Part shown: positions 43,898 to 53,373 of the stretch, piece by piece
How positions within the stretch are numbered: position 1 is the first letter of the stretch
Layout of the letters: every line of letters begins with the position of its first letter
Origin: Trinickia dabaoshanensis
Lineage (GTDB): Bacteria > Pseudomonadota > Gammaproteobacteria > Burkholderiales > Burkholderiaceae
Direction of reading: 5' to 3'
NCBI RefSeq assembly: GCF_002879885.1
Contig: NZ_PNYA01000003.1
Coordinates: 1 to 64,000 of the forward strand
DNA: 64,000 nt
Made by a program: the position numbers and the translations under genes
Notes under the pieces: generated by a model
What the model was told of the DNA's origin: nothing
The model's database searches: none
Seen by the model: only the letters and a program-made list of their open reading frames with translations

Positions 43898-43934
43898 CGG
43901 CTGAATGCCTTTACCTCGAACCGACGCTCATCGC

Positions 43935-44957
43935 ATGTCAGATTCTTCGAAAACCTCGACGAACATCGTCCGTCGACGCCCATCGCGGCTCAATCGGGTT
44001 GCCGAGCCAGGCGATCCGGCCGGGCAAGACTATGAACGCGGCGCCACGCTCGTCGCGCGCGGCACCCGCATCACGCCGCAGATGCAAGCCGTGCTGATCG
44101 CCGCCGGCGTATTCACGGTCCCCGTGTATAGGGCCCCCCGTGTGGGAGTGGTGTTGAGCAGTTACGATGCGGTGCCGCCCGGCAACGTGGAGCACGCTTG
44201 GCAGCGGCCCGATTCGATGACCGCCTACGTGCGCTCGTTGATCGCAGGCTGGGGATACGCGGCGCCGACGGTCGAACAGTTGACCCCATTGCCTCCGACC
44301 GATGCTGGGAGCACCGCTCACGACGCCGAAGAGGCCTATCGCGATCGATTGCTCGATCTGATGTCGCGCTACGACTTGCTGATCGGCGTCGGCATGCCGA
44401 CGGACGGGGCCATGCTCGGCAACGGTCTGGGCGGACCGGTTGCCTGTTTTCCTCACGGTCAGGAACGAGCGCATTTCGACAACACGAAAGAACGCGGCTT
44501 CATTTGCGGTCTCGGCGACGACCGCTCCTCCCCCGTGGTTGGCAAGCGCCCCCATTACAAGCCCAGCGCGCCGACCGAGATTTTCCGGTATGACGGCTTT
44601 TTCATTTTCGACAGAGCGATCGTACTCAACGTTCCGGGAGATACGCCCGAGGTGGCCACCGTGATGCACTTGTTCGCGCGCCGCATCCTCGATTTCATGG
44701 AATGCGTCGCAACGCCGGGGCCCGTTTGGCGACGGGGCACGTTGGAGGCCCCACTCACGAGGCACGCGACGGAAAATCGCTTTCTCTGGGGTGTGGCGCG
44801 CACCGATGAAAGCGGCCGTGTCGTCATCCAGATCAGCGACGATCAGAACCGTCAAAGCCTCGCGCCCTTCGCGGCGTCGAACGTGTTGGTGACCATCTGC
44901 AACGGCACCGAGCCCCTCGCTGCCGGCGAATGCGTCGATTACTTATCGCTCGACTAA
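43935..44957 (+). CDS. Divergent MoeA-like protein (C-terminal molybdopterin molybdotransferase domains)
   Basis: A 340-residue protein (an in-frame ATG at 43905 would give 350). It follows MoeA domains III and IV. GATLVARGTRITPQMQAVLIAAG, then PRVGVVLSSYDAVPPG, corresponds to the MoeA STGDEL segment, here degraded to SYDAV. YDLLIGVGMPTDGAMLGNGLGG stands where GGxSxGxxD is expected. AIVLNVPGDTPEVATVMHLFARRIL replaces LPGNPVSA. The end NRQSLAPFAASNVLVTICNGTEPLAAGECVDYL matches domain IV (QxS, AGExV). Domains I-II are missing and the catalytic motifs are altered, so molybdate insertion is doubtful. It follows the nuclease remnant by 37 bases and is probably its operon partner. The role is unknown. 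Confidence 0.75.
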   Translation: MSDSSKTSTNIVRRRPSRLNRVAEPGDPAGQDYERGATLVARGTRITPQMQAVLIAAGVFTVPVYRAPRVGVVLSSYDAVPPGNVEHAWQRPDSMTAYVRSLIAGWGYAAPTVEQLTPLPPTDAGSTAHDAEEAYRDRLLDLMSRYDLLIGVGMPTDGAMLGNGLGGPVACFPHGQERAHFDNTKERGFICGLGDDRSSPVVGKRPHYKPSAPTEIFRYDGFFIFDRAIVLNVPGDTPEVATVMHLFARRILDFMECVATPGPVWRRGTLEAPLTRHATENRFLWGVARTDESGRVVIQISDDQNRQSLAPFAASNVLVTICNGTEPLAAGECVDYLSLD

Positions 44958-44976
44958 CGCGCTCGTTTCTTCGACG

Positions 44977-45014
44977 AAAAAAAAGCCGAAGTCCCGAGGA
45001 GATGGGGCTTCGGC
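44977..45014 (-). terminator. Rho-independent terminator of flgKL
   Basis: The stem GCCGAAG..CCC / GGG..CTTCGGC (44985-45014) is followed by eight T residues on the minus strand. It lies about 50 bases beyond the flgL stop and 20 bases beyond the convergent MoeA-like gene. Confidence 0.9.
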
Positions 45015-45065
45015 CTGATGGCACGCCCTCGCGGGCGTGTGGCTTCGTCAATCGTTAAGTGGGCG

Positions 45066-46307
45066 TCAACCGCCGATGTATTGGAACAGCGACATCCCCT
45101 GCATCTTCACGAACGTCTGCTGAGCGGCCTGCAATGCGCTTTGCGTCTGTTCGAACTTGGTGATCGCCGTAACCATATCGACGCCGGTCAGATCCGCCAA
45201 GTTGCTTTGGGTTTGCGTGGAATTCGTCCGCGTCGTCGTTTGCAAGGCCTGCAACTCTTGCTCGCGCCCACCCACCGACGCCTGCACCACCGTCACGTTC
45301 GTCAGCGAGTTTTGGAAGCGCGAGACGGCGGTCGTCAGCGCGTTCGACTGGGTGGCCGTCGCGGTCGGATTGTTGTTCGCCGGCTGTTGCAACGCCGAAA
45401 TGATCGCATCGAGCGTCGCGAACACGCTGCTGTTTTGCGGCGTCGTCGCGGGCGTGACCGAGAACGTATCGCCCGGAGCCGGCGCGCCCTTGATCGCAAC
45501 CTGCATACCCGAGCCCAGCGCGATCGGCGTGTTTGCGTTGAACGCGGTGGCAGCCGTCGTGGTCGGCGGTACCGCCGTGTTGTCGGTCACCGTATAGGTC
45601 GGCGCGGCGGGCGTGCCACCGAACGTGATCGTGTAGTTGTCGGCGTTGGTGGCGATCGCCGGGTTCGTGATCGACGGCGCGCCGATGAGGCCGGTGCCGG
45701 TGTTGCTCGCGGCGCTGGCCGCCACGGGCGAGGTGCCGACCGCGGGCACCGTCAGGAACACGCTGGAGCCGGAGTCGTTCGTCGCGACCTGGCGCGTGTC
45801 GGTCACCTGCGCCTCGCGAATACCGTTGTCGCCCTGGTAGTTCACGCCGCCGCCCACGGCGTTCGTGAACGGCGCCGTCGTCGCTTGGAAACCCGAGAAC
45901 AGGTAGTTGCCGGCCCCGTCGCTCGTGTTCGCGAGGTTCAGAAGCTGGCTGCGATAGCCTTGGAGCGCTTGGGCAATCGAGGCGCGATCGGTGTCGTTCA
46001 AGGTGCCGTCGCCCGCACGCGTGAGTTCGGACACGATGGTCGTCATCGTGTTCGTCACGCTCGAGAGCGTCTTGTCCTCGAGTTGCAGCGACGAGAGCGC
46101 CGAGTTTTGATTCGACTGGTATTGCGTCAGCGTTGCCGAGGTCATCGTCAACTGAACCGCCTGCGCCGCGGCCAGCGGGTTGTCCGCGGGCGTGGTGAGC
46201 GCGGTGCCGCTCGAGAGCTGCTGATAATACGTACCCAGCTGGCTCTGCTGGTTATCCATTGTCTGGATGTTCTGGTTATAGAACTGCGAAGTCGAGATGC
46301 GCATCAT
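45066..46307 (-). CDS. flgL: Flagellar hook-filament junction protein FlgL (HAP3)
   Basis: A 413-residue secreted protein with flagellin-like ends. The N-terminus is MRISTSQFYNQNIQTMDNQQSQLGTYYQQLSSGTALTTPADNPLAAAQAVQL, containing the SSG...PADNP motif of flagellin-type proteins. The C-terminus is ANLTGVDMVTAITKFEQTQSALQAAQQTF-like. The central part is a Thr/Ala-rich variable domain. FlgL joins FlgK to the filament. It lies 11 bases after flgK on the same transcript, and the terminator at 44977-45014 ends it. Confidence 0.95.
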   Translation of the reverse strand: MMRISTSQFYNQNIQTMDNQQSQLGTYYQQLSSGTALTTPADNPLAAAQAVQLTMTSATLTQYQSNQNSALSSLQLEDKTLSSVTNTMTTIVSELTRAGDGTLNDTDRASIAQALQGYRSQLLNLANTSDGAGNYLFSGFQATTAPFTNAVGGGVNYQGDNGIREAQVTDTRQVATNDSGSSVFLTVPAVGTSPVAASAASNTGTGLIGAPSITNPAIATNADNYTITFGGTPAAPTYTVTDNTAVPPTTTAATAFNANTPIALGSGMQVAIKGAPAPGDTFSVTPATTPQNSSVFATLDAIISALQQPANNNPTATATQSNALTTAVSRFQNSLTNVTVVQASVGGREQELQALQTTTRTNSTQTQSNLADLTGVDMVTAITKFEQTQSALQAAQQTFVKMQGMSLFQYIGG

Positions 46308-46318
46308 CGCTCGTCACC

Positions 46319-48319
46319 TTAGTGGAAGATGCCCATCAGGGTCTGGAACATCGACTCGGCCGTCTGGATGACCTTGCTGTTCGCCTGATAAGCCTGCTGA
46401 TATTGCAACAAGTTCGACGCCTCTTCGTCCAGGTTCACGCCCGAGACGGCTTGTTGCGCCGAGGTGATCTGCGTGACGAGCGCCGATTGCGACGTGCTCG
46501 CCGCCTTGAGCTGGCTCGCCGCGTTGCCGATATTGTTCACGTAGGACGCGTACGCGGCCGTCATCGTCGAGGTGCCGCCGTTCATCGACGCATTCGACAC
46601 GAGCTTGGACATCGCGAGCGCATTGCGGCCGTCGAACGTGCCGGTGTTCGGCGCGATCGTGAAGGTGTCGCCGTTCGCGGGCGTGCCGCTCAACGAGAAC
46701 GTCACGCCGTTCGTGATCCCGGCGGGCGTGGGCGTCGTCGTGCTGTTGATCGTCAGCGTCGCGCCTTGGGCCGGGTTGTACGGGACCGTCGTCGTTGCCG
46801 CGGTGATCGGAATCGTCGTCGGGGGCGTACCCGCCACCGTGATCGTCGTGCCGACCTGGAAGCCGCTCAGCGTATTCGTGCTCGAGTTGTACGCGATCGT
46901 CGTCGAGCCGGAAATCTGATAGCCCGCCGTGACCGTGCCTTGCGTGATCGAGCCCGTGCCCGTGTTCGAACTCGGCGCCGAAGCGAGCACGGGCGCGGAG
47001 GCCGCGATCGAGGAAGGGTTCGAGGTCGTCAGGCCGAACGTGTTGAGCGCGCCGCGCGTGGGCTGAATCGTGAACGAATCGCCCGCGTTCATCGAACCGG
47101 AGGTGATGTTCAGCACCAGCCCGCCGATCGGCGTCGTGCCGTTGGGCGCCGTGGCGGAGGTGCCCACGACGCTGCCCGTCGTCGTATCGGTCAACGTGTA
47201 AGTTCCGCCCGCGAACGAGAGCGCGTAGTCGTCGTTCGTCGGCTGCGCGCTGTTCGCGAAGCCGACCGTCAGGTTCGCGTTGCCGGTGTTGGCCAGATTC
47301 GAGTAGACCGTGGGCGAGCCCACGTTGAACAAATTGCCGCCCTTGTTGCCGGCCAGATCGATGCCGAGCGCGTTCTGCGCGTTGACCTGGGAGGCGAAGC
47401 TGGTCGCGATCGCGCCGAGTTGCGATTCGGCGGGATCGAGCGTTTGCGTGCGGAATTGGAGCAACCCGCCCACGGTACCGCCCGTCACCGCCGAAGGCGG
47501 CAGGTACTCGACCGGCGGCGGCGTGGTCGCGCCGTTCAGCCCGTTGTAGGTCACCGAAAGCTCGCTCGGATCGCTTTGCGAGTTGGCCGTCCCGAGCTTG
47601 AAGTTGTTGCTGGCGACGACGAGCGGCTGCCCGTTGCCGATGAACACGCTGTAGCCGCTCGAGTTTTGCACGACGGACACGCCGACGAGCTGCGACAGGC
47701 TCGCCACCGCTTGGTCGCGCTGATCGAGCAACTGGTTCGGCGGCTGGCCTTGCGCGGATGCCGCGGCAATCTGGCCGTTCAGCGTGGCGATCTGCGACGA
47801 GTAGGTATTGATCGAGGCAACGGCCGTTTGCAGTTGCTGATTCACGCTCGTGCGCAACTGATCGTACTGCGCGCCGGCGGCGTTGATCTGCGAGGCGAGC
47901 GTTTGGGCGGCGCTGATCGCGGTCTGCCGGAACGCCACGTTGTTCGGCGTGTTCGCGACATTTTGCATGCCCGTGAAATACGAGGTGATCGCAGCCGAGA
48001 TACCGGTGGTCGGGCTACCGACGAGGTTGCTCAGTTGCGAGGCCATCGCGTAGTTGGCCGTCAGCGCGCTGTTGGTCGACGTGGCCGTGTTGAGCTGCGC
48101 GCTCAGGTACTGGCTGTAATTGCGCTGGACCGTGACCGTGTCCACGCCCGTGCCGAGATAGCCGGAGCCGGTGTACTGGCCGCTCGCTTCGGCATAGACG
48201 GGGTTCTCGACCGTGTAACCGGGCGTGGCCGCGTTGCTGATGTTCTGGCTTGTCGTCTGCAGGCCCCATTGGGCAGCGTTCAGACCGGACAACCCGATGT
48301 TGAAAATATCGTTGGACAT
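46319..48319 (-). CDS. flgK: Flagellar hook-associated protein FlgK (HAP1)
   Basis: A 666-residue secreted protein. The start ATG at 48319 gives MSNDIFNIGLSGLNAAQWGLQTTSQNISNAATPGYTVENPVYAE, the flagellar rod/hook-type N-terminus. The C-terminal helix pair NLDEEASNLLQYQQAYQANSKVIQTAESMFQTLMGIF is typical for FlgK. The middle 400 residues are a large Thr/Gly/Ala-rich variable domain, longer than in the enteric protein. It sits first in flgKL, with a sigma-28-like promoter about 60 bases upstream. Confidence 0.96.
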   Translation of the reverse strand: MSNDIFNIGLSGLNAAQWGLQTTSQNISNAATPGYTVENPVYAEASGQYTGSGYLGTGVDTVTVQRNYSQYLSAQLNTATSTNSALTANYAMASQLSNLVGSPTTGISAAITSYFTGMQNVANTPNNVAFRQTAISAAQTLASQINAAGAQYDQLRTSVNQQLQTAVASINTYSSQIATLNGQIAAASAQGQPPNQLLDQRDQAVASLSQLVGVSVVQNSSGYSVFIGNGQPLVVASNNFKLGTANSQSDPSELSVTYNGLNGATTPPPVEYLPPSAVTGGTVGGLLQFRTQTLDPAESQLGAIATSFASQVNAQNALGIDLAGNKGGNLFNVGSPTVYSNLANTGNANLTVGFANSAQPTNDDYALSFAGGTYTLTDTTTGSVVGTSATAPNGTTPIGGLVLNITSGSMNAGDSFTIQPTRGALNTFGLTTSNPSSIAASAPVLASAPSSNTGTGSITQGTVTAGYQISGSTTIAYNSSTNTLSGFQVGTTITVAGTPPTTIPITAATTTVPYNPAQGATLTINSTTTPTPAGITNGVTFSLSGTPANGDTFTIAPNTGTFDGRNALAMSKLVSNASMNGGTSTMTAAYASYVNNIGNAASQLKAASTSQSALVTQITSAQQAVSGVNLDEEASNLLQYQQAYQANSKVIQTAESMFQTLMGIFH

Positions 48320-48377
48320 GCGTCTTCCTGAAGGGCGGACGCCATGGGGCTGCCCGCCTCGTTGAGGGAACACATGT

Positions 48378-48403
48378 ATAACGGCCGCGCGCGCAGAAAT
48401 TTA
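48378..48403 (-). promoter_or_regulatory. Probable sigma-28 (FliA) promoter of flgKL
   Basis: On the minus strand TAAA (48400-48403), a 14-base spacer, then GCCGTTAT (48378-48385). The -10 matches the sigma-28 GCCGATAA consensus at six of eight positions and the spacer is one base short. It lies 59 bases upstream of flgK. Confidence 0.6.
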
Positions 48404-48436
48404 AGGGGGCGGCATGCACCGGCCCCGTTTATTTTT

Positions 48437-49192
48437 TTACGCTTTGACGAGCGAGCGGCGGCGCATTTCGAGCTGGGTGATCAGGCGCTGCAGCGTGTTC
48501 TCCGCGCTGCCGGGCAAGGCGACGAAACGCATCCCGAGTTGGAAGCGCCGGCCGCCGTTCGGCAGCTCGGTCGCGCGCATCGAAACGAGTTCGAGATCGA
48601 GCGAGAGCATGCCATGGCCGTTCAGGTGCACTTCGACGTCGGGCAGCATGGCGCCCATCGGCAACTCGGCCACGCGCTCGTCCGTCGTGCGCAACCCGAT
48701 CCCGCCCAGCGAGAGGTCATGCACCTCGAACCGGAACGTATCGCCCTCGGGCAGACGGCCGCGGCAAAAGTACGGGTCGAGCACGGGTGCATCGACACGG
48801 AAGTACTCGCGCCGTTGCACGTAGTACAGCACTTCGGGGAACGGGGCTTCGAATGCGGGTAAACCCTCGAAGCGCGTTTCTTGCGGCGTGACGGTGGAAA
48901 ACTCGACGCGCACGCCTTCGGGCGACGCGCGGAAGGTGCAACTCGCCGAAGCCAGGACGCCTTTGTTCTGCTCGGGCAGTGCGCCCCAATCGAACGAGAA
49001 CGTACGCGCGCGCACGTCGACATCGAGAATTTTCGTCACGAGCTGCCCGTTCTTGTATTGAACGGTCAGAAAATCGCCGCGATTGGCCAAATTGCGGAGC
49101 TGAACGCCGATTTCGAGCGGATTGCGGCGGCCGAAATCATGATCGCTTTCGGCGGTATCCTCCGTCGGGCCATTCGACTGATTGGTATCCAT
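48437..49192 (-). CDS. ycgR: Flagellar brake protein YcgR (YcgR-N and PilZ domains)
   Basis: A 251-residue c-di-GMP effector. The N-terminal YcgR domain spans residues about 25-115 (PLEIGVQLRNLANRGDFLTVQYKNGQLVTKILDVD). The PilZ domain begins YYVQRREYFRVDAPV near residue 126, with the RxxxR c-di-GMP motif, and continues VHDLSLGGIGL, the [D/N]xSxxG motif. YcgR with bound c-di-GMP slows or biases the motor through FliG/FliM or MotA. The gene sits alone between flgK and flgJ and has its own sigma-28-like promoter at 49286-49312, so brake production would be tied to filament-stage expression. Confidence 0.93.
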   Translation of the reverse strand: MDTNQSNGPTEDTAESDHDFGRRNPLEIGVQLRNLANRGDFLTVQYKNGQLVTKILDVDVRARTFSFDWGALPEQNKGVLASASCTFRASPEGVRVEFSTVTPQETRFEGLPAFEAPFPEVLYYVQRREYFRVDAPVLDPYFCRGRLPEGDTFRFEVHDLSLGGIGLRTTDERVAELPMGAMLPDVEVHLNGHGMLSLDLELVSMRATELPNGGRRFQLGMRFVALPGSAENTLQRLITQLEMRRRSLVKA

Positions 49193-49564
49193 GGGCTCGG
49201 GTATGCAAACTTGCGCGGCACGCGATACGCACCGGCGCCAATGCTTTCGGACGCATTACAGCGATCCGAACAGGGTCTCGTCTGATTAGCGGCATCGGAC
49301 GTGCAAAGTTTAGAGGTAGTCTCGAAATATTTTTTTAGTTTTCGAGCAAACACTCGGTTATCGGCTCGCGCCGGCAACCGTTCCTCTAACGCCCAATTCG
49401 GCCATCGGCGCCATTATCATGCGCCTGATGCGGCTCTGTCCATCGCGGCTCGGCCGACCGCCTTTCGGCGGCCGGCCTTGTACCGTCTACTTCTCGCTTG
49501 GCCCCGTCGCGCTTTAATGCGCTCCCCGTGATATACCCGTTATGCCGGCGTGGATCCGCGCCGG
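49193..49564. other. Intergenic region between ycgR and flgJ
   Basis: About 372 bases. It contains the ycgR sigma-28-type promoter (49286-49312) and a strong hairpin near 49452-49477 (GGCCGACCGCC-TTTC-GGCGGCCGGCC with one mismatch). That hairpin may end the flgB-J transcript on the minus strand, although no T-run follows. No gene is supported. Confidence 0.5.
49286..49312 (-). promoter_or_regulatory. Sigma-28 (FliA) promoter of ycgR
   Basis: On the minus strand TAAA (49309-49312), exactly 15 spacer bases, then GCCGCTAA (49286-49293). This differs from the TAAA-N15-GCCGATAA consensus at one position. It is 94 bases upstream of the ycgR start. Confidence 0.8.
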
Positions 49565-50581
49565 TCAAACCATTTGCTTCATGATCGAAATCAGTTTTTT
49601 CGCGTAGTGCGGATCGGTCGCATACCCGGCCTTTTGCATGCCGTGCGCGAAACTGGCCGCATCGTGCGACGTCGAGAGCACCGAGGCGTAGCGCGGGTTG
49701 TCGCGCAACATGCTCGCGTAGTCGGTCATCGCCTCGGCGTACGAACTGTAGGAGCGGAATTTCTCGACGACCTTATGCGCTACGCCGTGAATGTATTCGG
49801 TCGTCACGGTGGCGACCGTCTTACCGGTCCAGTCGCTCGTCGCTTTGATGCCGAACACGTTGTGGCTCGGCGAGCCGTCCGAGTTCTTGATTTCGCCCTT
49901 GCCCCAGCCCGTCTCGAGCGCGGCCTGGCCGACGATGAAACGCGCCGGAATACCCGTCGCCGCGCTGGCCGCTTGGGCCGGCGCCGCCATTTTTTCGACG
50001 AACGCATCGACCTTCGGCGATTCGCCCTTGCCGTGCATCGGCGGCGTCAGCGCGCTTTGCGCCGTATAGCCCCTGCCCGCAGCAAGCGCGCCGTTCGCTT
50101 GCGCGTTCGAGTAGGCGCGTGCGAGCGCGCCCATCATGGCCGCATCGCCCTCGTTGCCGCTGGCGTCGGCGGCCGAGCCGCCGCCGAGCAAGCCGCCGAG
50201 CGCGCCGGACGAGGCGCCGCCCGCGCCGGCGTTCGCCTCCGCGCCACCGAGGTTGCGCGAAAGCTGCTTGATCAGTGCATCGGCCACGCCGACGCCTTTC
50301 GACGAGAGTTGCTGCGAGAGCTGCTGATCGAGCATCGACTGATACTGCTTGCCGTCGTTCGAATCGAGGATGCCGTCGGCCGGCGTCGCATCGCGCATGC
50401 TCTTGAGCATCATCTGGATGAATACGGCGTCGAATTGCTTCGCCGTCGATTTCAGCGCTTTTTGAGGATCGGCGCCCGCTTGAGCGCGCAGCGCGTCGAA
50501 ACCTTGGACGTCGAGCGCGAAGCGCTGCGAGACGTCGCTGCCGGTATCGACTTTGCCGCTGTAGACCGTGTTGGCGTTCAT
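49565..50581 (-). CDS. flgJ: Flagellar assembly peptidoglycan hydrolase FlgJ
   Basis: A 338-residue bifunctional protein. The N-terminal rod-binding domain is KSTAKQFDAVFIQMMLKSMRDATPADGILDSNDGKQYQSMLDQQLSQQL. The C-terminal muramidase (glucosaminidase-family) domain spans from about residue 170 to 335 and includes GIPARFIVGQAALETGWGKGE, with the catalytic Glu, and FRSYSSYAEAMTDYASMLRDNPRYA. The linker between them is Ala/Gly-rich. FlgJ caps the rod and locally digests peptidoglycan. It is the last gene of flgBCDEFGHIJ. Confidence 0.96.
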   Translation of the reverse strand: MNANTVYSGKVDTGSDVSQRFALDVQGFDALRAQAGADPQKALKSTAKQFDAVFIQMMLKSMRDATPADGILDSNDGKQYQSMLDQQLSQQLSSKGVGVADALIKQLSRNLGGAEANAGAGGASSGALGGLLGGGSAADASGNEGDAAMMGALARAYSNAQANGALAAGRGYTAQSALTPPMHGKGESPKVDAFVEKMAAPAQAASAATGIPARFIVGQAALETGWGKGEIKNSDGSPSHNVFGIKATSDWTGKTVATVTTEYIHGVAHKVVEKFRSYSSYAEAMTDYASMLRDNPRYASVLSTSHDAASFAHGMQKAGYATDPHYAKKLISIMKQMV

Positions 50582-50596
50582 CGGGACACCCTATCC

Positions 50597-51751
50597 TTAG
50601 ATGATCTCGAGATCCGCGCGCAACGCGCCCGCGGCTTTCATTGCTTGCAGGATCGACATCAGATCGGCCGGCGTCGCGCCGAGCGCGTTCAGCGCCTTCA
50701 CGACATCGGCGAGGTTGGCGCCCGCCGTGACGAGCTTGAGCGCGCCGTTGTCCTGCTTCAGTTGAATCTGCGACTGCTGCGTCGCCACCGTCGAGCCGTT
50801 CGAGAACGCGCCGGGCTGGCTGACCGCCGTCTGCGTGTTCACGACGACCGACAGGTTGCCGTGTGCGACGGCGCAGCTTTGCAGCGTCACCATCTGGTTC
50901 ATCACGATCGAGCCGGTGCGCGAATTGAGGATGACCTTCGCGGCCGCTTGCGCCGGGCGCACGTCGAGGTTTTCGAGCTGCGCCATGAAGGCGACTTGCT
51001 GGCTCGGATCGATCGGTGCGCGCAATTGAATCGTGCGGCCGTCGAGCGGCATGGCCGTGCCTTGGCCGAACGCGTTGTTGACCGCTGCCACGATACGTTG
51101 CGTCGTGTCGTAGTCCATGTCGTTCAGCTCCATCTGCACCGTGCCGCCTGCCTGTGCGACTTGCGTCGGCACGGCGCGCTCCACGATGGCGCCGGACGGA
51201 ATCCGGCCGGCCGCGAGCTGGTTCACTTGCACTTTGCTGCCGTTGGCGCTCGCGCCCGCACCGCCGACGGCGACGTTGCCTTGAGCCAGTGCATAGACTT
51301 GGCCATCGGCGCCCTTGAGCGGCGTGAGCAGCAGCGTGCCGCCGCGCAAGCTCTTGGCGTTACCGAGCGACGAGACGGTGACGTCGATCGCCTCGCCGGG
51401 ACGCTCGAACGGGGGCAGCGTCGCCGTGACCATGACGGCCGCGACGTTTTTCAACTGCATGTTCGAGGCCGCACCGCCGCCATTCGCTTGGCCGCTGTTC
51501 AGCGAAATGCCGAGGTTGGCCAGCATGTTCGTGAGCGTTTGCGTCGTGAACGGGGTTTGCGTCGTTTGGTCGCCCGTGCCGTCGAGGCCGACGACGAGGC
51601 CGTAGCCGATGAGCGGGTTGTCGCGCACGCCTTGGATCTGCACGAGATCCTTCAGGCGCTCGGCATGCGCCGGGCCGGCGCATACGAGCAAAATGGGCAG
51701 CGCGGCGAGCGCGAGGGTACGGCGCATGGCGCGCATGATCGAAGTCGTCAT
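50597..51751 (-). CDS. flgI: Flagellar P-ring protein FlgI
   Basis: A 384-residue periplasmic protein. The start at 51751 gives [31 protein letters not shown], a Sec signal peptide. [32 protein letters not shown], then [15 protein letters not shown], is the FlgI signature, and [29 protein letters not shown] is the second. Alternative in-frame ATGs occur at 51736 and 51727. FlgI assembles the P ring in peptidoglycan together with FlgH and the FlgA chaperone. The flgH stop lies six bases upstream. Confidence 0.96.
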   Translation of the reverse strand: MTTSIMRAMRRTLALAALPILLVCAGPAHAERLKDLVQIQGVRDNPLIGYGLVVGLDGTGDQTTQTPFTTQTLTNMLANLGISLNSGQANGGGAASNMQLKNVAAVMVTATLPPFERPGEAIDVTVSSLGNAKSLRGGTLLLTPLKGADGQVYALAQGNVAVGGAGASANGSKVQVNQLAAGRIPSGAIVERAVPTQVAQAGGTVQMELNDMDYDTTQRIVAAVNNAFGQGTAMPLDGRTIQLRAPIDPSQQVAFMAQLENLDVRPAQAAAKVILNSRTGSIVMNQMVTLQSCAVAHGNLSVVVNTQTAVSQPGAFSNGSTVATQQSQIQLKQDNGALKLVTAGANLADVVKALNALGATPADLMSILQAMKAAGALRADLEII

Positions 51752-51756
51752 CGCGA

Positions 51757-52482
51757 TCACCACGGCGCTATGTTCAAGAAGAATCGCTGGAGCCATCCCA
51801 TCGTTTCCGCTTCGTTGATATAGCCCTTCGCGGAGTACTCGATGCGCGCATCGGCGACCTGCGTGGAGAGCACCGTGTTTTCCCCGGAGACCGTGTTCGG
51901 ATTGACCACGCCCGAGAACCGCACGAACTCGTTGCCCTGGTTGATCAGCATCTGCTTTTCGCCGCTCACGACGAGATTGCCGTTGGGCAGCACGTTCGTC
52001 ACCGTCACCGTGATGGTGCCGTTGAACGTGTTCGATGCATTCGCGCCGCCCGAGCCGCCGAACGTGTTCGCGCCCGATGCGCTCAGATCCATGTGGTTGA
52101 ACAGGCCCTTCAGGAAGCCCGCCGTCGGCACCGACAAACTCGAGGTGCCGTTGCGCCCGGCGGCCGCCGCGGACGACTTCGTCGCGTTGATGTTTTCCGC
52201 GATGACGATCGTGAGAATGTCGCCCGTGTTGCGCGGACGCTGATCCTCGAACAACGGATGACCCGCGTAGCCCGGGTTGTAAATCGAACCCGGCGGCTGC
52301 AATTGCGGCGGCACCGGCGGCGTCGCCGTCATCGGCTGCTGCACGATGGGCTCGCGGTGCTCGATCTGCGCGCAACCGGCGAAAGTGCCCGTCAGCACCC
52401 CTGCGAGCGCGCTCGCATAGGTCAGCGTGGCTGCCGCGCGCAACCCGCGCACGCGAAAGGGAATTCGGCTCGTCTGCGACAT
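51757..52482 (-). CDS. flgH: Flagellar L-ring lipoprotein FlgH
   Basis: A 241-residue lipoprotein with signal and lipobox FAGC near residue 37 ([29 protein letters not shown]). The FlgH core follows: [41 protein letters not shown] and [64 protein letters not shown]. The core makes the outer-membrane L ring around the rod. It lies between flgG and flgI in the operon. Confidence 0.97.
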   Translation of the reverse strand: MSQTSRIPFRVRGLRAAATLTYASALAGVLTGTFAGCAQIEHREPIVQQPMTATPPVPPQLQPPGSIYNPGYAGHPLFEDQRPRNTGDILTIVIAENINATKSSAAAAGRNGTSSLSVPTAGFLKGLFNHMDLSASGANTFGGSGGANASNTFNGTITVTVTNVLPNGNLVVSGEKQMLINQGNEFVRFSGVVNPNTVSGENTVLSTQVADARIEYSAKGYINEAETMGWLQRFFLNIAPW

Positions 52483-52532
52483 CTTCGTTTACCGCCTGCT
52501 CATCAAATTGCTACTACTGTCCTACCGGAACC

Positions 52533-53321
52533 TTAAACCGACATCTGGCTCAAGGTCTGCAACATCTGGTCCGAAGTCTGGACGGCCTTACTGTTGATCT
52601 CGTACGCACGCTGCGTCTCGATCATGTTCACGAGTTCTTGCACGACGTTCACGTTCGACGCTTCCAGGTAACCCTGGTTGAGCGTGCCGGCGCCGTTCAG
52701 GCCCGGCGTCGTGACGTTCGGCGCACCCGACGAAGTCGTTTCTTCCATCAGGTTCTCGCCCTTCGACTCGAGGCCGGCCGGGTTGATGAACGTCGCCAGT
52801 TGGATCGTGCCGATGGTCTGGCTGTTCGTCGAACCGGCCACTTTGATGCTGACCGTGCCGTCGGAGCCGATCGTGAGCGAGGTCGCGTTTTGCGGAACCG
52901 TGATCTGCGGCATCACCGGATAGCCGCTCGAGGTCACGAGCTGGCCTTGCGCGTTCGTTTGGAACGAGCCGTCGCGCGTGTATGCCGTCGTGCCGTCGGG
53001 CATCTGCACTTGGAAGAAGCCGTTGCCGTTTATGGCGACGTCCTTCGAGTTGCCCGTTTGCTGCATGTTGCCCTGCGTGTACAGGCGCTCGGTCGCGACT
53101 TCCTGCACGCCGGTACCGACTTGCAGGCCCGAGGGCAGCTCCGTTTGCTGCGTCGAGTTCGCGCCGGGTTGGCGCAGGGTTTGGTAGATGAGGTCTTGGA
53201 ACACCGCGCGCGAGCCCTTGAAGCCGGTCGTGCTCACGTTCGACAAGTTGTTCGAAATGACGTCCATCTGCGCCTGCTGCGCGTTCATGCCGGTGGCGGC
53301 GATGTAGAGCGAGCGGTTCAT
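52533..53321 (-). CDS. flgG: Flagellar distal rod protein FlgG
   Basis: A 262-residue axial protein: [54 protein letters not shown] at the N-terminus is the textbook FlgG beginning, and [37 protein letters not shown] the C-terminus. Central DUF1078-type segments include [20 protein letters not shown]. It forms the distal rod. Full length, in operon order FlgF-FlgG-FlgH. Confidence 0.98.
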   Translation of the reverse strand: MNRSLYIAATGMNAQQAQMDVISNNLSNVSTTGFKGSRAVFQDLIYQTLRQPGANSTQQTELPSGLQVGTGVQEVATERLYTQGNMQQTGNSKDVAINGNGFFQVQMPDGTTAYTRDGSFQTNAQGQLVTSSGYPVMPQITVPQNATSLTIGSDGTVSIKVAGSTNSQTIGTIQLATFINPAGLESKGENLMEETTSSGAPNVTTPGLNGAGTLNQGYLEASNVNVVQELVNMIETQRAYEINSKAVQTSDQMLQTLSQMSV

Positions 53322-53373
53322 GGTGAATCTCCTGGTAATTGCAATCCGGTTCGGGCGTTAGCCGCGAGACCGG

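Noticed and set aside
46259-48331. Very long Arg-rich plus-strand frame
   Set aside because: It is antisense to flgK and flgL, whose products are clear; the frame is a shadow.
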